DNA of 64,000 nucleotides. It comes from Lysobacter sp. Root494. Its GTDB lineage: Bacteria; Pseudomonadota; Gammaproteobacteria; Xanthomonadales; Xanthomonadaceae. Both the position numbers and the translations under genes were made by a program. Below the pieces are notes generated by a model, which was not told the DNA's origin, ran no database searches, and saw only the letters and a list, made by a program, of their open reading frames with translations. Each line of letters opens with the position of its first letter. The stretch's first letter is position 1. Below are positions 1 through 7,873 of the stretch, piece after piece. The stretch spans positions 181,668-245,667 of the forward strand of contig NZ_LMFH01000005.1 in assembly GCF_001427225.1 (NCBI RefSeq), read 5' to 3'.

Positions 1-942
1 AACGGTGTCGTATTCGGACTGCAGGCGGCGGTGCTGGGCATCATCGTGCATGCCGCACAGCGCATCGGCGGACGCGTGTTGAGCACGACGTTTGCCGTCG
101 CGCTCGCGGTGGTCGCGCTGGTGGCGATTTCGCTGCGCGTGCCGTTCCCGTTGCTGCTCGCCGGGGCAGCGGTTGCCGGCTGGATGGCGTGGAAACACCG
201 GCCGCAATGGCTGCCACGAGCCGAAGCCCCGGCCACGTCTCATGCAACCTTGCCGCAGGCGCGCGCGTGGCACGCGATTCGCATGGCGCTCGCCTGCCTG
301 CTTGCGTGGTGGCTGCCGTTGCTTGCCCTGGGTGCGTGGCTGGGACGCGACAGCACGGCTTTCGCGATGAGCGTGTTTTTCAGCAAGACGGCGCTGTTTA
401 CGCTGGGCGGCGCCTATGCGGTGCTGCCGTACGTGGCGACACAGGCCGTGGAAGTGCAGGGTTGGCTGACGCCGGCGCAGATGATGACGGGTCTGGGGCT
501 TGCCGAAACCACGCCGGGACCGCTGATCCTGGTGCTGGAATTCGTCGGCTTCGCGGGTAGTTGGCAACATCCGGACCTGTCGTTGCCGCTCGCCTCCGGC
601 GTGCTCGGCGCGGCGGTGAGCGTGTGGGCGACCTTCCTGCCGAGCTTCCTGTTCGTGCTGACTGCTGCGCCCTGGATCGAGCACATCGGTCGATGGCCGC
701 GCGCGAACGCAGTGCTGGCCGCGGTGACCTCCGCGGTGGTCGGCGTGATCGCGCACCTGGCGTTCTGGTTCGGCTGGCGCCTGCTGGCCGCGCAGGAGTG
801 GCGCGCGGCCGTGCTCGCGGTGCTGATCGCAGCATTCGTGTACGCGGGACTTACCCGCTGGCGCTGGTCGGTTGCGGCGATCGTGCCTGCTGCCGGGCTG
901 GCCGGAGCAGTGGCGCAGGCCCTGATTCCGATCGCGGCATGA
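1..942 (+). CDS. chrA: Chromate transporter, CHR family (5' end outside the window)
   Basis: The reading frame is open from base 1, so the N-terminal part of the gene lies outside the window; 313 codons are visible. The protein is an alternation of hydrophobic helices. It starts in the conserved GVVFGLQAAVLG segment that ends the first CHR half and contains the start of the second half (FFSKTALFTLGGAYAVLP, followed by GLAETTPGPLIL). These are hallmarks of the CHR family, inner-membrane proteins that expel chromate and confer chromate resistance. The two-half layout suggests a full-length form of about 400 residues. A metal-related role fits the CDF transporter gene that follows. Identification is confident; the substrate is assumed from the family. 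Confidence 0.9.
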   Translation, partial: NGVVFGLQAAVLGIIVHAAQRIGGRVLSTTFAVALAVVALVAISLRVPFPLLLAGAAVAGWMAWKHRPQWLPRAEAPATSHATLPQARAWHAIRMALACLLAWWLPLLALGAWLGRDSTAFAMSVFFSKTALFTLGGAYAVLPYVATQAVEVQGWLTPAQMMTGLGLAETTPGPLILVLEFVGFAGSWQHPDLSLPLASGVLGAAVSVWATFLPSFLFVLTAAPWIEHIGRWPRANAVLAAVTSAVVGVIAHLAFWFGWRLLAAQEWRAAVLAVLIAAFVYAGLTRWRWSVAAIVPAAGLAGAVAQALIPIAA

Positions 943-1022
943 AGCCGGGGCGTGATCGCCCCGATGCTAGACTTTCCGCGCTTTTTCGACCCGAATACCA
1001 ACAGCACACAAAGGAACGATGC

Positions 1023-1943
1023 ATGGCCGGTGGTGGTGATTCGACCCGCGCGATCTTCTTCGCGCTCGGCGCCAATTTCGCGATCGCGGTGTCGAAGGGC
1101 GTCGCGGCGTTCTTCACCGGTTCCAGTGCGATGCTGGCCGAGACCGTGCATTCGTTGGCCGACTGCGGCAACCAGTTACTGCTCCTGCTCGGCATGCGCC
1201 AGGCCAAGCGGCCGGCTTCCCCCGACTATCCGCTCGGCTACGGCAAGGCGATCTACTTCTGGTCGTTCCTGGTCGCGCTGATGCTTTTCAGCGTGGGTGG
1301 CATGTTTTCGCTGTACGAGGGCATCCACAAGCTGCAGCACCCCGAGCCGCTGAGGCAGTGGTGGTGGGCTGTCGGCGTGCTGGTGTTCGGCATCATCGCC
1401 GAGGCCATGTCGATGCGTGCCTGCCTGCAGGAAGTGAACAAGGCGCGCGGTTCGCGCACGCTGTGGCAGTGGTTCCGCCAGAGCCGCCAGGCGGAGCTGG
1501 TGGTGATCTTCGGCGAGGACCTGGCCGCGCTGCTGGGCCTGGTATTCGCGCTGGTCGCGGTGGTGCTGTCGGTGGTCACCGGTAATCCGCTATGGGATGC
1601 GGCCGGCACGATCGCGATCGGTGCGTTGCTCGTCGTCGTCGCCGTGTTCGTCGCGATCGAAGTCAAGGCCATGCTGATCGGCCAGAGCGTCGATCCCGAG
1701 CGCGAACGGGAAATGCGCCGCTTCATCGAGGCGCGCGAGGAAGTCGGTCGCGTGATCAGCCTGATCACCCTGCAGCTGGGCAACGAGGTGATGGTGGCGA
1801 TCCAGGCCGAAATGAGCGATCGCCAGAGCACGCATCACCTGGCCGAAGAGATCAATCGCGTGGAACGCGCGTTCAAGGCGCAGTTCCCGGAAGTGCGCTG
1901 GAGCTTCTTCGAGCCGGACCTGAAGCCGCAGCTTTCGGGTTGA
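1023..1943 (+). CDS. Cation diffusion facilitator (CDF) family metal transporter
   Basis: A 306-residue inner-membrane protein of the CDF family, which exports divalent cations (Zn, Fe, Mn, Co) in exchange for protons. Near residues 38-48 it has TVHSLADCGNQ, the metal-site helix with the HS-x-x-D pattern, and further on SPDYPLGYGKAIYFWSF, typical of the family. Five to six TM segments are visible, and the last 70 residues form the soluble dimerisation domain. The open frame extends upstream to 561, but the ATG at 1023 follows AAAGGAACG, a good ribosome binding site, and gives the family's usual N-terminus. It follows the chromate transporter by 80 bp. The metal specificity cannot be read from the sequence. 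Confidence 0.88.
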   Translation: MAGGGDSTRAIFFALGANFAIAVSKGVAAFFTGSSAMLAETVHSLADCGNQLLLLLGMRQAKRPASPDYPLGYGKAIYFWSFLVALMLFSVGGMFSLYEGIHKLQHPEPLRQWWWAVGVLVFGIIAEAMSMRACLQEVNKARGSRTLWQWFRQSRQAELVVIFGEDLAALLGLVFALVAVVLSVVTGNPLWDAAGTIAIGALLVVVAVFVAIEVKAMLIGQSVDPEREREMRRFIEAREEVGRVISLITLQLGNEVMVAIQAEMSDRQSTHHLAEEINRVERAFKAQFPEVRWSFFEPDLKPQLSG

Positions 1944-2203
1944 TCAGGCGCTTCGGCACGATTTACGGAGCGGCCTTGAGTAGCCCGGCCCACGCCGGTG
2001 CTCTTGTGGCGCCGTGGGCCTGCCCGATGCGCTCTTCGGCGAAAGCCCAGGCGTCGTCCACAGCGACGGTCAAAAGCCGCACCGCGCAGGCGCGGCGCTA
2101 CGTTAAAGTCGAGCTCGGCTGCTCTTCAAGGCAAAAGGCAGCGCAAGCTCCACTCTACAAAAATGGCCGACGCAGCGGAGCAAGCTCCGCTACATGACAC
2201 GCT
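1944..2203. repeat. Gap with palindromic repeat DNA and a duplicated end of rlmJ
   Basis: No gene is seen here. Bases 1957-1980 and 2198-2221 are an imperfect 24-bp direct repeat (22 matches), and the second copy includes the stop codon of rlmJ. Between them lies repeat-rich DNA, including at 2080-2101 one arm (CACCGCGCAGGCGCGGCGCT) of the palindrome seen complete at 5507-5572. The layout looks like an insertion, or a local duplication, at the 3' end of rlmJ. Confidence 0.6.
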
Positions 2204-3061
2204 TTACGGAGCAGCCTTGAGCCACTCCAGACGCCACGATGGATCACGTTCGCCGATCGCCTTCGCGAGCGCACGCAGGGTCGGCAACAATCTCGCATCC
2301 AGCTGGAACGGCGCATTCAATATCAGCAGGCCGCTGCCGTTCATGTGCAGCGGCGAGTCGTCCGGGCGGACCAGCAACTCGGCAACCAGCACCGACTTCG
2401 AAGGCAGCGTCGCGGCGCGACGGTAGAACTGTTGCAGTGCACGGCGCAGCTTGATCGGATACCACAGCATGTAACAGCCCTGCGGCCAGCGGGCGAGGGC
2501 GTCGCGCAAGGCATGCAGCGCGGTATCGAATTCTTCCAGCTGCGATTCGTAGGGCGGATCGATCAGCACCAGTCCGCGGCCAAACTTTGTCTCGCCGATG
2601 CGAGGCGGCAGCAGCGCCTTCATCGCGGCGTAACCGTCGCGTTGGTGCACCGCCATGCGTTGTTCGCGGGCGAAGGTCTGCTCCAGTTGTGCGGCTTCCT
2701 CCGGATGCAGTTCGCAGGCGGCGATGCGGTCGTCCGCGCGCAAGGCATGCGCGAGCAGCCACGGCGAGCCCGGATACGCCATCCGGCCATGTTCGTTGCG
2801 GCAGGCGCGAACGGCCTGCAGGTAGCGGTTGATGAGCGGGTCGGCAGGCGCCTCGGCCGTCAGCCGGCCGATGCCGTCCTCGGCCTCGCCCGTGCGTTGC
2901 GCGGAATTGCTGTCGAGCGCGTATAGGCCGCGTCCGGCGTGCGTATCGAGGGCGAACAGTGGTGTCGGCTTGGCCGTCAGGGCATCGCAGATCGCCAGCA
3001 GGGCGAGGTGCTTGAGCACGTCGGCATGGTTGCCGGCATGGAAGGCGTGGCGGTAATTCAT
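2204..3061 (-). CDS. rlmJ: 23S rRNA (adenine(2030)-N6)-methyltransferase
   Basis: A 285-residue protein, the usual length of RlmJ, which methylates A2030 of 23S rRNA with S-adenosylmethionine. It begins MNYRHAFHAGNHADVLKHL, the family signature. An acidic SAM-binding loop follows in ALDTHAGRGLY (about residues 38-48), and the catalytic DPPYE motif appears in GLVLIDPPYE near residue 165. The gene is divergent from creB, with an 83-bp gap. Its 3' end coincides with one copy of the 24-bp direct repeat described at 1944-2203. Confidence is high. Confidence 0.95.
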   Translation of the reverse strand: MNYRHAFHAGNHADVLKHLALLAICDALTAKPTPLFALDTHAGRGLYALDSNSAQRTGEAEDGIGRLTAEAPADPLINRYLQAVRACRNEHGRMAYPGSPWLLAHALRADDRIAACELHPEEAAQLEQTFAREQRMAVHQRDGYAAMKALLPPRIGETKFGRGLVLIDPPYESQLEEFDTALHALRDALARWPQGCYMLWYPIKLRRALQQFYRRAATLPSKSVLVAELLVRPDDSPLHMNGSGLLILNAPFQLDARLLPTLRALAKAIGERDPSWRLEWLKAAP

Positions 3062-3144
3062 GCGGCTAGGGTACCCCGGCGGCTGCCGCGATGGCCGGTG
3101 CGGCGTGCACTATCCTTGCGGTACCACCGCTTTCGACCGCCTGC

Positions 3145-3828
3145 ATGCCGCGCATCCTTCTTGTCGAAGACGAAGCCGCGATCGCCGAAACCGTGCTCTA
3201 TGCGCTGCGCACGGAAGGTTTCGAGGCGCGTCATTGCCTGACCGGCGGCGACGCATTGCGCTCCGCGCGCGGGGAATCCTTCGACCTGGCCCTGCTCGAT
3301 GTCGGCCTTCCGGACATCGGCGGTTTCGCGTTGTGCCGCGAGCTGCGTCGCAACCGATCCGCCGATGGTCGCGAGCTGCCGGTGATTTTTCTCACCGCGC
3401 ACGATGCGGAAGCCGAACGCATCCTCGGCCTGGAAATCGGTGCGGACGATTACGTCACCAAGCCATTCTCCCCGCGCGAACTCGTCGCCCGCGTGCGCGC
3501 GGTGCTGCGGCGCGGGCAGGGCAGCGGCTTCGCAGCGAACACGAACGGTTTCGAGCACGATGCCGAAGGCCACCGGATCCGTTACCGCGGCCAGTTCCTC
3601 GACCTCACCCGTTACGAATACGGCCTGCTAGCCGCGCTGCTGCAACGGCCGGGTGCGGTGCTCTCTCGCGCGCAGCTGATGGATCGCGTGTGGGGCGACG
3701 CGCTGGAAAGCGGGGACCGCACGATCGATACGCACATCAAGACACTGCGGGCGAAGCTGCGGGTCGTCGTGCCCGATGAGGATCCGATCCGTACGCATCG
3801 GGGATTGGGGTATTCGCTTGAAGGTTGA
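3145..3828 (+). CDS. creB: Two-component response regulator CreB
   Basis: An OmpR/PhoB-type regulator of 227 residues. The receiver domain (about 1-120) has the acidic pair in LLVEDEAAIAE, the phospho-acceptor Asp in LLDVGLPDIGGF and the Lys in YVTKPFSPREL. The winged-helix DNA-binding domain is at about 135-225 (YEYGLLAALLQRPGAVLSRAQLMD). The frame is open from 3091, but the ATG at 3145 gives the standard start MPRILLVEDE. Assignment to CreB rests on sequence and on the order creB-creC-creD. CreB controls genes whose promoters carry a cre-tag, and an exact cre-tag precedes creD here. Confidence 0.9.
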   Translation: MPRILLVEDEAAIAETVLYALRTEGFEARHCLTGGDALRSARGESFDLALLDVGLPDIGGFALCRELRRNRSADGRELPVIFLTAHDAEAERILGLEIGADDYVTKPFSPRELVARVRAVLRRGQGSGFAANTNGFEHDAEGHRIRYRGQFLDLTRYEYGLLAALLQRPGAVLSRAQLMDRVWGDALESGDRTIDTHIKTLRAKLRVVVPDEDPIRTHRGLGYSLEG

Positions 3829-3881
3829 AGCAAAAAAGAAGGGTGATGCAAGGGTGTTTTTCTCCTGCCGTTGTTTTTGCC

Positions 3882-3981
3882 CGTCATTCCCGCGAAGGCG
3901 GGAATCCAGCGACTTTGCTGTTGTCTATCAGTTGAAAGCCAGAGCAAAAGTCACTGGATTCCCGCCTTCGCGGGAATGACG
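3882..3981. repeat. Inverted repeat, CGTCATTCCCGCGAA family
   Basis: Two 28-bp arms (3882-3909 and 3954-3981) are perfect reverse complements around a 44-bp centre. Each arm also folds on itself (TTCCCGC/GCGGGAA). This is a dispersed palindromic element widespread in proteobacteria. It sits between creB and creC and could form a strong hairpin in the creBC transcript. Related copies in this window are at 15461-15537, 38901-38928 and 43471-43641. Confidence 0.9.
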
Positions 3982-4015
3982 TGCAAGAGCAAAAGCGGAA
4001 CAAGAGCGAAACATC

Positions 4016-5470
4016 ATGAAAATCGGCCTGCGCATCTTCCTCGGCTACTTCCTCATCGTCGCGCTCGCGGCCTTCCTGCTGATGCGCGTGTTCGTCGCCG
4101 AAGTGAAGCCCGGCGTGCGCCAGGCCATGGAAGACACGCTGGTCGACACCGCCAACGTGCTGGCCGAACTTGCAACGGCCGATTTCATGGCAGGCCACAT
4201 CAACGATGGCCAGTTCGCGCAACGCATCCGGACGATGCGCGACCGCGAGGTGGACGCCGAGATCTGGGGACGGCGCAAGCACGGCATGAGCTATCGCGTG
4301 TACGTGACCGGCGCGAGCGGCATCGTCGTCTTCGACAGCGCGGGTCGCGACGTCGGCAAGGACTATTCGCGCTGGAATGACGTGTACCTGACATTGCGCG
4401 GCCGTTACGGGGCGCGCTCCACGCGATCCGACCCCAACGACGATGCCTCGTCGGTGATGCACGTCGCGGCGCCGCTGCACGATGCGCAGGGCCGCATCGT
4501 CGGCGTACTCACGGTGGCGAAGCCGAATCGCACGATCGCACCGGTGATCGCCCACAGCCAGGCAGTGGTGATGCGATGGGGCGCGCTCCTGCTCGGCGTT
4601 GCGCTGCTGATCGGGTTGGTCGCGGCATGGTGGCTTTCGCGCCAGCTCGGCGGCCTGCGTCGTTATGCGCACGCGGTCACCGCCGGCGAACGCACGAGCC
4701 TGCCGAATACGGTGGGCGAATTCAACGAACTGGGCCGGGCGCTGGAAACCATGCGCACGCGGCTCGAAGGCAAGCAATACGTCGAGCAGTACGTGCATAC
4801 ACTGACCCACGAAATGAAGAGTCCGCTCGCGGCGATCCGCGGCAGCGCCGAGCTGCTCGAAGAGTCGATGCGTGAAGGCGATGAGGGGCAGCCGATGCCG
4901 GAGGTCGACCGCATCCGCTTCGCCACCAGCATCCGCCTGCAGAGCGAGCGCCTGGCGCAGATGATCGACAAGCTGCTCGCGCTCGCAGGCGTGGAGCATC
5001 GACAGCGGCTCGAGAACCGTGAAGTGATCGATATAGCCAGCCTCGTCGATACTGCAGCCGAACAGTGCGCGTTGCGACTGGCGCGAAGCAATGTTCGGCT
5101 GGAAACCGATGTGCCCGGCACATTGCCGGCACTAAGCGGCGATGCCTTCCTGCTGAGGCAGGCGCTCGTCAATCTGATCGAAAACGCCGCCGACTTTTCG
5201 CCTGATGGTGGACGGATCGTTCTGCGTGTCGCGGTGGAGGCCGAAGCGGTCCGCTTCGATATCGCCGATGAAGGCCCCGGCGTGCCCGAGTACGCCCTGC
5301 CACGCGTGTTCGAGCGTTTCTACTCGCTGCCGCGGCCGCAGGGTGGCAGTCGCAGCAGCGGGCTGGGCCTGTGCTTCGTCGCGGAAGTCGCCGCATTGCA
5401 CGATGGCGAGGCTACGCTGGTGAATCGCGATGAAGGCGGTGCGCAGGCAAGCCTGGTCGTTCCGTTGTAG
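4016..5470 (+). CDS. creC: Two-component sensor histidine kinase CreC
   Basis: A 484-residue membrane sensor kinase. TM1 is at about 5-27 (IFLGYFLIVALAAFLLM), a periplasmic sensor domain of about 160 residues follows, and TM2 is at about 187-208. After a HAMP-like linker comes the H-box YVHTLTHEMKSPLAAIRGSAELL, whose His is the autophosphorylation site. The ATPase domain has the N-box LVNLIENAADFSPDGG, the G1 box DEGPGVP and the G2 box SSGLGLCFVAEVAALH. It pairs with CreB upstream, from which it is separated only by the inverted repeat. In enterics and Aeromonas CreBC responds to carbon source and envelope or beta-lactam stress; the same role is inferred here. Confidence 0.9.
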   Translation: MKIGLRIFLGYFLIVALAAFLLMRVFVAEVKPGVRQAMEDTLVDTANVLAELATADFMAGHINDGQFAQRIRTMRDREVDAEIWGRRKHGMSYRVYVTGASGIVVFDSAGRDVGKDYSRWNDVYLTLRGRYGARSTRSDPNDDASSVMHVAAPLHDAQGRIVGVLTVAKPNRTIAPVIAHSQAVVMRWGALLLGVALLIGLVAAWWLSRQLGGLRRYAHAVTAGERTSLPNTVGEFNELGRALETMRTRLEGKQYVEQYVHTLTHEMKSPLAAIRGSAELLEESMREGDEGQPMPEVDRIRFATSIRLQSERLAQMIDKLLALAGVEHRQRLENREVIDIASLVDTAAEQCALRLARSNVRLETDVPGTLPALSGDAFLLRQALVNLIENAADFSPDGGRIVLRVAVEAEAVRFDIADEGPGVPEYALPRVFERFYSLPRPQGGSRSSGLGLCFVAEVAALHDGEATLVNRDEGGAQASLVVPL

Positions 5471-5506
5471 GTCGGAGCCTGCGTTCTACCGGAAGAAGCC
5501 GCGCCC

Positions 5507-5572
5507 TGTAGCGCCGCGCCTGCGCGGTGCCCTCTTTCCGCAAGGCGGCACCGCCGCAGGCGCGGCGCTACA
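5507..5572. repeat. GC-rich palindromic repeat between creC and creD
   Basis: The arms TGTAGCGCCGCGCCTGCGCG and its near-complement ending GGCGCGGCGCTACA face each other across about 20 bp. A single arm of the same unit lies at 2080-2101. This is a REP-like element that can form a hairpin after the creC stop, and so could attenuate read-through into creD. Confidence 0.8.
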
Positions 5573-5604
5573 AGAAGGACTTCCGTTCTGCTTCCCGGCG
5601 CGAC

Positions 5605-5620
5605 TTCACCCTCGCTTCAC
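5605..5620 (+). promoter_or_regulatory. cre-tag (CreB binding site) upstream of creD
   Basis: The sequence is TTCAC-CCTCGC-TTCAC, an exact match to the published cre-tag TTCAC-N6-TTCAC recognised by phosphorylated CreB. It lies 66 bp before the creD start codon, on the same strand, in the position expected of an activator site. That creD is a CreB target is inferred from this match and from known cases in E. coli and Aeromonas. Confidence 0.8.
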
Positions 5621-5685
5621 CGTTGCACCATCGTGCGCGCACCGTCGCCTTCGATCCTGCTGCCGTCACCCCGCAGGAGGAAGCC

Positions 5686-7080
5686 ATGCGTCTGTTGCTC
5701 AAGTTGCTGTTCGTGTTCGGCATGACCGTCGCGATCATGATTCCGTTGTTGCTGATTCGCGGCACCATCAGCGAGCGGCAGGCGTATCGCGCGCAAGCCA
5801 TCGAAAACATCGCACGCAGCTCGGCGGGAGCGCAGGCCTTCTCCGGCCCAGTGCTGGTAGTGCCTTACACCGAAACCGTCGAGGTCGAGGAAAAGAACGA
5901 CAAGGGCGAAGTCATCCGCAAGGTCAAGCGCGACGGCGCCTCCGGCCGCTGGACGTTCTTCCCCGAACGCCTCGACGTGCAGGGCAAGCTGATTCCGAAC
6001 ACGCGCCGCCTCGGCCTGCACGAAGTGCGCGTGTACGAGCTGCAGGCGCTCGCGCGAGCCGGCTTCGACGCACATATTCCCGCCGATGAAAACCCGGAAC
6101 TGCCGCGCAGGATCGGCCGGCCCTGGCTGAGTTACGGCATCGCCGACGTCCGCGGCTTGGCGGGTACGCCGCAGCTGCGCATCGACGGCCGCGACGTCGC
6201 GCTGGAAGAAGGTTTCGGCAGCCGCGATGGCGGTGGCCTGCACGTGCAACTCGCCGTGCCTTCCGCCGGTGCACAGCTGAAACTCGATACGCGGCTCGAC
6301 TTCAAGCTCGCCGGCACCGAATCGTTGGCGATGGTCCCGCTTGCGCGCAGCAATGTGTTCCGGATCGACTCGGCCTGGCCGCATCCGCGCTTTGGCGGCG
6401 ATTTCCTGCCTCGTCAGCCCAGCGTAAGTGACAGGGGCTTCAACGCGCAGTGGGAAGTCTCATCGCTGGCATCGAATGCGCAGGCGCAGTTCCTTTCCGG
6501 CAAGACGCTCCCGATGATGCAGACCGATCGTGGTTACGCGCGCGGGGATAGCGCCAGTACCGCAGCCTTCGACACAAGTGGCATCGATGCGGTCGGCGTA
6601 TCGCTGGTCGACCCGGTCAACATCTATTCGCAGGCCGATCGGGCGAGCAAATACGGGTTGTTGTTCGTGGTGCTGACCTTTGTCGGCTTCTTCATGTTCG
6701 AGCTGATCAAGCAGCTCCCGATCCACCCGGTGCAGTACGGACTGGTCGGTCTCGCGCTGGCGATCTTCTTCCTGCTGCTGGTGAGCCTGAGCGAACACAT
6801 CGAGTTCCCGTGGGCGTATCTCATCGCGAGCGCCGCGTGTATCGGGTTGCTCGGGTTCTATCTGAGCGCGGTGCTACGCAGTATCGCGCGCGGCCTCGGC
6901 TTCGCCGCGATGCTGGCTACCCTATATGCGGCCCTGTATGGCTTGCTCGTGTCCGAGGACAACGCGCTGGTGCTGGGCTCGGGACTGCTGTTCGTGATCC
7001 TTGCGGCGATCATGGTGATTACGCGCAAGGTGGACTGGTATGCGTTGGGCAGTCGCAAGCCAGTGGCAGCTTCTGCCTGA
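5686..7080 (+). CDS. creD: Inner-membrane protein CreD
   Basis: A 464-residue protein of the CreD/CreD-like inner-membrane family. An N-terminal TM helix (LLLKLLFVFGMTVAIMIPLLLI) is followed by a large periplasmic domain containing GAQAFSGPVLVVPYTETV and later SVSDRGFNAQWEVSSLA, which I associate with the family, and then about six C-terminal TM helices from residue 325. The frame is open from 5527, but the ATG at 5686 follows CAGGAGGAAGCC, a strong ribosome binding site, and starts the TM helix. The cre-tag at 5605-5620 indicates CreBC control. In relatives CreD helps maintain the envelope, and its expression affects colicin and beta-lactam tolerance. Confidence 0.92.
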   Translation: MRLLLKLLFVFGMTVAIMIPLLLIRGTISERQAYRAQAIENIARSSAGAQAFSGPVLVVPYTETVEVEEKNDKGEVIRKVKRDGASGRWTFFPERLDVQGKLIPNTRRLGLHEVRVYELQALARAGFDAHIPADENPELPRRIGRPWLSYGIADVRGLAGTPQLRIDGRDVALEEGFGSRDGGGLHVQLAVPSAGAQLKLDTRLDFKLAGTESLAMVPLARSNVFRIDSAWPHPRFGGDFLPRQPSVSDRGFNAQWEVSSLASNAQAQFLSGKTLPMMQTDRGYARGDSASTAAFDTSGIDAVGVSLVDPVNIYSQADRASKYGLLFVVLTFVGFFMFELIKQLPIHPVQYGLVGLALAIFFLLLVSLSEHIEFPWAYLIASAACIGLLGFYLSAVLRSIARGLGFAAMLATLYAALYGLLVSEDNALVLGSGLLFVILAAIMVITRKVDWYALGSRKPVAASA

Positions 7081-7132
7081 AACGAAGAGGGGAAGTGACA
7101 CGGCGTGCACACGCCACGCCGTTCGTCTGTAG

Positions 7133-7294
7133 GTGCCGGGCTTGCCCGGCACGTATTTAGGCGGTAAGCGGCATAGGAAGGCAGCGGAGCAAAATTTCGC
7201 TTGCAAGGCCGTGCAACGCGCCAGGAACCGGCTGCTACGAAACGAACTCTTGCAGTGCCGGACTTGCCCGGTGCGGATGCGCGAAGCACCGGGC
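7133..7294. repeat. Two short palindromes in the creD-PAP2 gap
   Basis: The hairpin GTGCCGGGC-TT-GCCCGGCAC (7133-7152) and the inverted repeat GCCCGGTGC/GCACCGGGC (7266-7294) lie in the 244-bp gap between the convergent creD and PAP2 genes. Both look like units of one GTGCCGGGC-type REP family. They may end transcription from either side, but neither has a clear T-tract. Nothing else is seen in the gap. Confidence 0.65.
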
Positions 7295-7324
7295 AGGCCC
7301 TGCGCTACAGAAGCAAATGACGGG

Positions 7325-7873
7325 TTAAACGAACAACGACACGCCCGGCACCAGCCACAACGAAACACTGGCAAGCCCCACACCGATACCTGTAGCCGCG
7401 AGCACATCGCTTGGGTAATGCAGTCCGAGCACCACGCGTGACACCGCGACGCTCGCAGTAAACGGAATCAGCAACCACGCCAGCACCGGGTAATGGGCGA
7501 GGGCGACGACAGTGAACGCCACCGCGTGCAAGGTGTGGCCGGAAGGAAAAGAGAACTCGTCGAGCGGTGCCACCCACGCGCGGATGCGCGCATCGCTGGC
7601 AAACGGACGCGGGCGCCGCGTCCAGCGCTTGAGCAGCTTGTACAGCGTCAGCGCAACCAGGCCGGTGAGGGCGAGATGCGCGGATGCTGCCAATCCATCG
7701 AAACCGTCAGCGACGATCAGCGCCGCCATCAGCACGTACCAGAACACGCCGTCGCCCAACCTGCTGATTGCCGCGAAGCAGGCGCGGGAGCCGCCGGCTT
7801 CACCCAGGCGATTCGCGCGCAGGCACCAGCCCGATTCGTTGGCGAGGATGCGCCGCGGCAATGTCGATTTCAT
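7325..7873 (-). CDS. PAP2 family phosphatase
   Basis: A 182-residue membrane protein with all three motifs of the PAP2/acid phosphatase superfamily: K-x6-RP in KLLKRWTRRPRP, PSGH in FSFPSGHTLHA, and SR-x5-H-x3-D in SRVVLGLHYPSD. The last two contain the catalytic histidines. Such enzymes remove phosphate from lipid phosphates such as undecaprenyl pyrophosphate or phosphatidic acid. Several TM helices are visible. Its start overlaps the stop of the upstream glycosyltransferase gene by four bases, so the two are translationally coupled. This suggests a joint role in membrane lipid or glycolipid metabolism. The substrate is unknown. Confidence 0.88.
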   Translation of the reverse strand: MKSTLPRRILANESGWCLRANRLGEAGGSRACFAAISRLGDGVFWYVLMAALIVADGFDGLAASAHLALTGLVALTLYKLLKRWTRRPRPFASDARIRAWVAPLDEFSFPSGHTLHAVAFTVVALAHYPVLAWLLIPFTASVAVSRVVLGLHYPSDVLAATGIGVGLASVSLWLVPGVSLFV

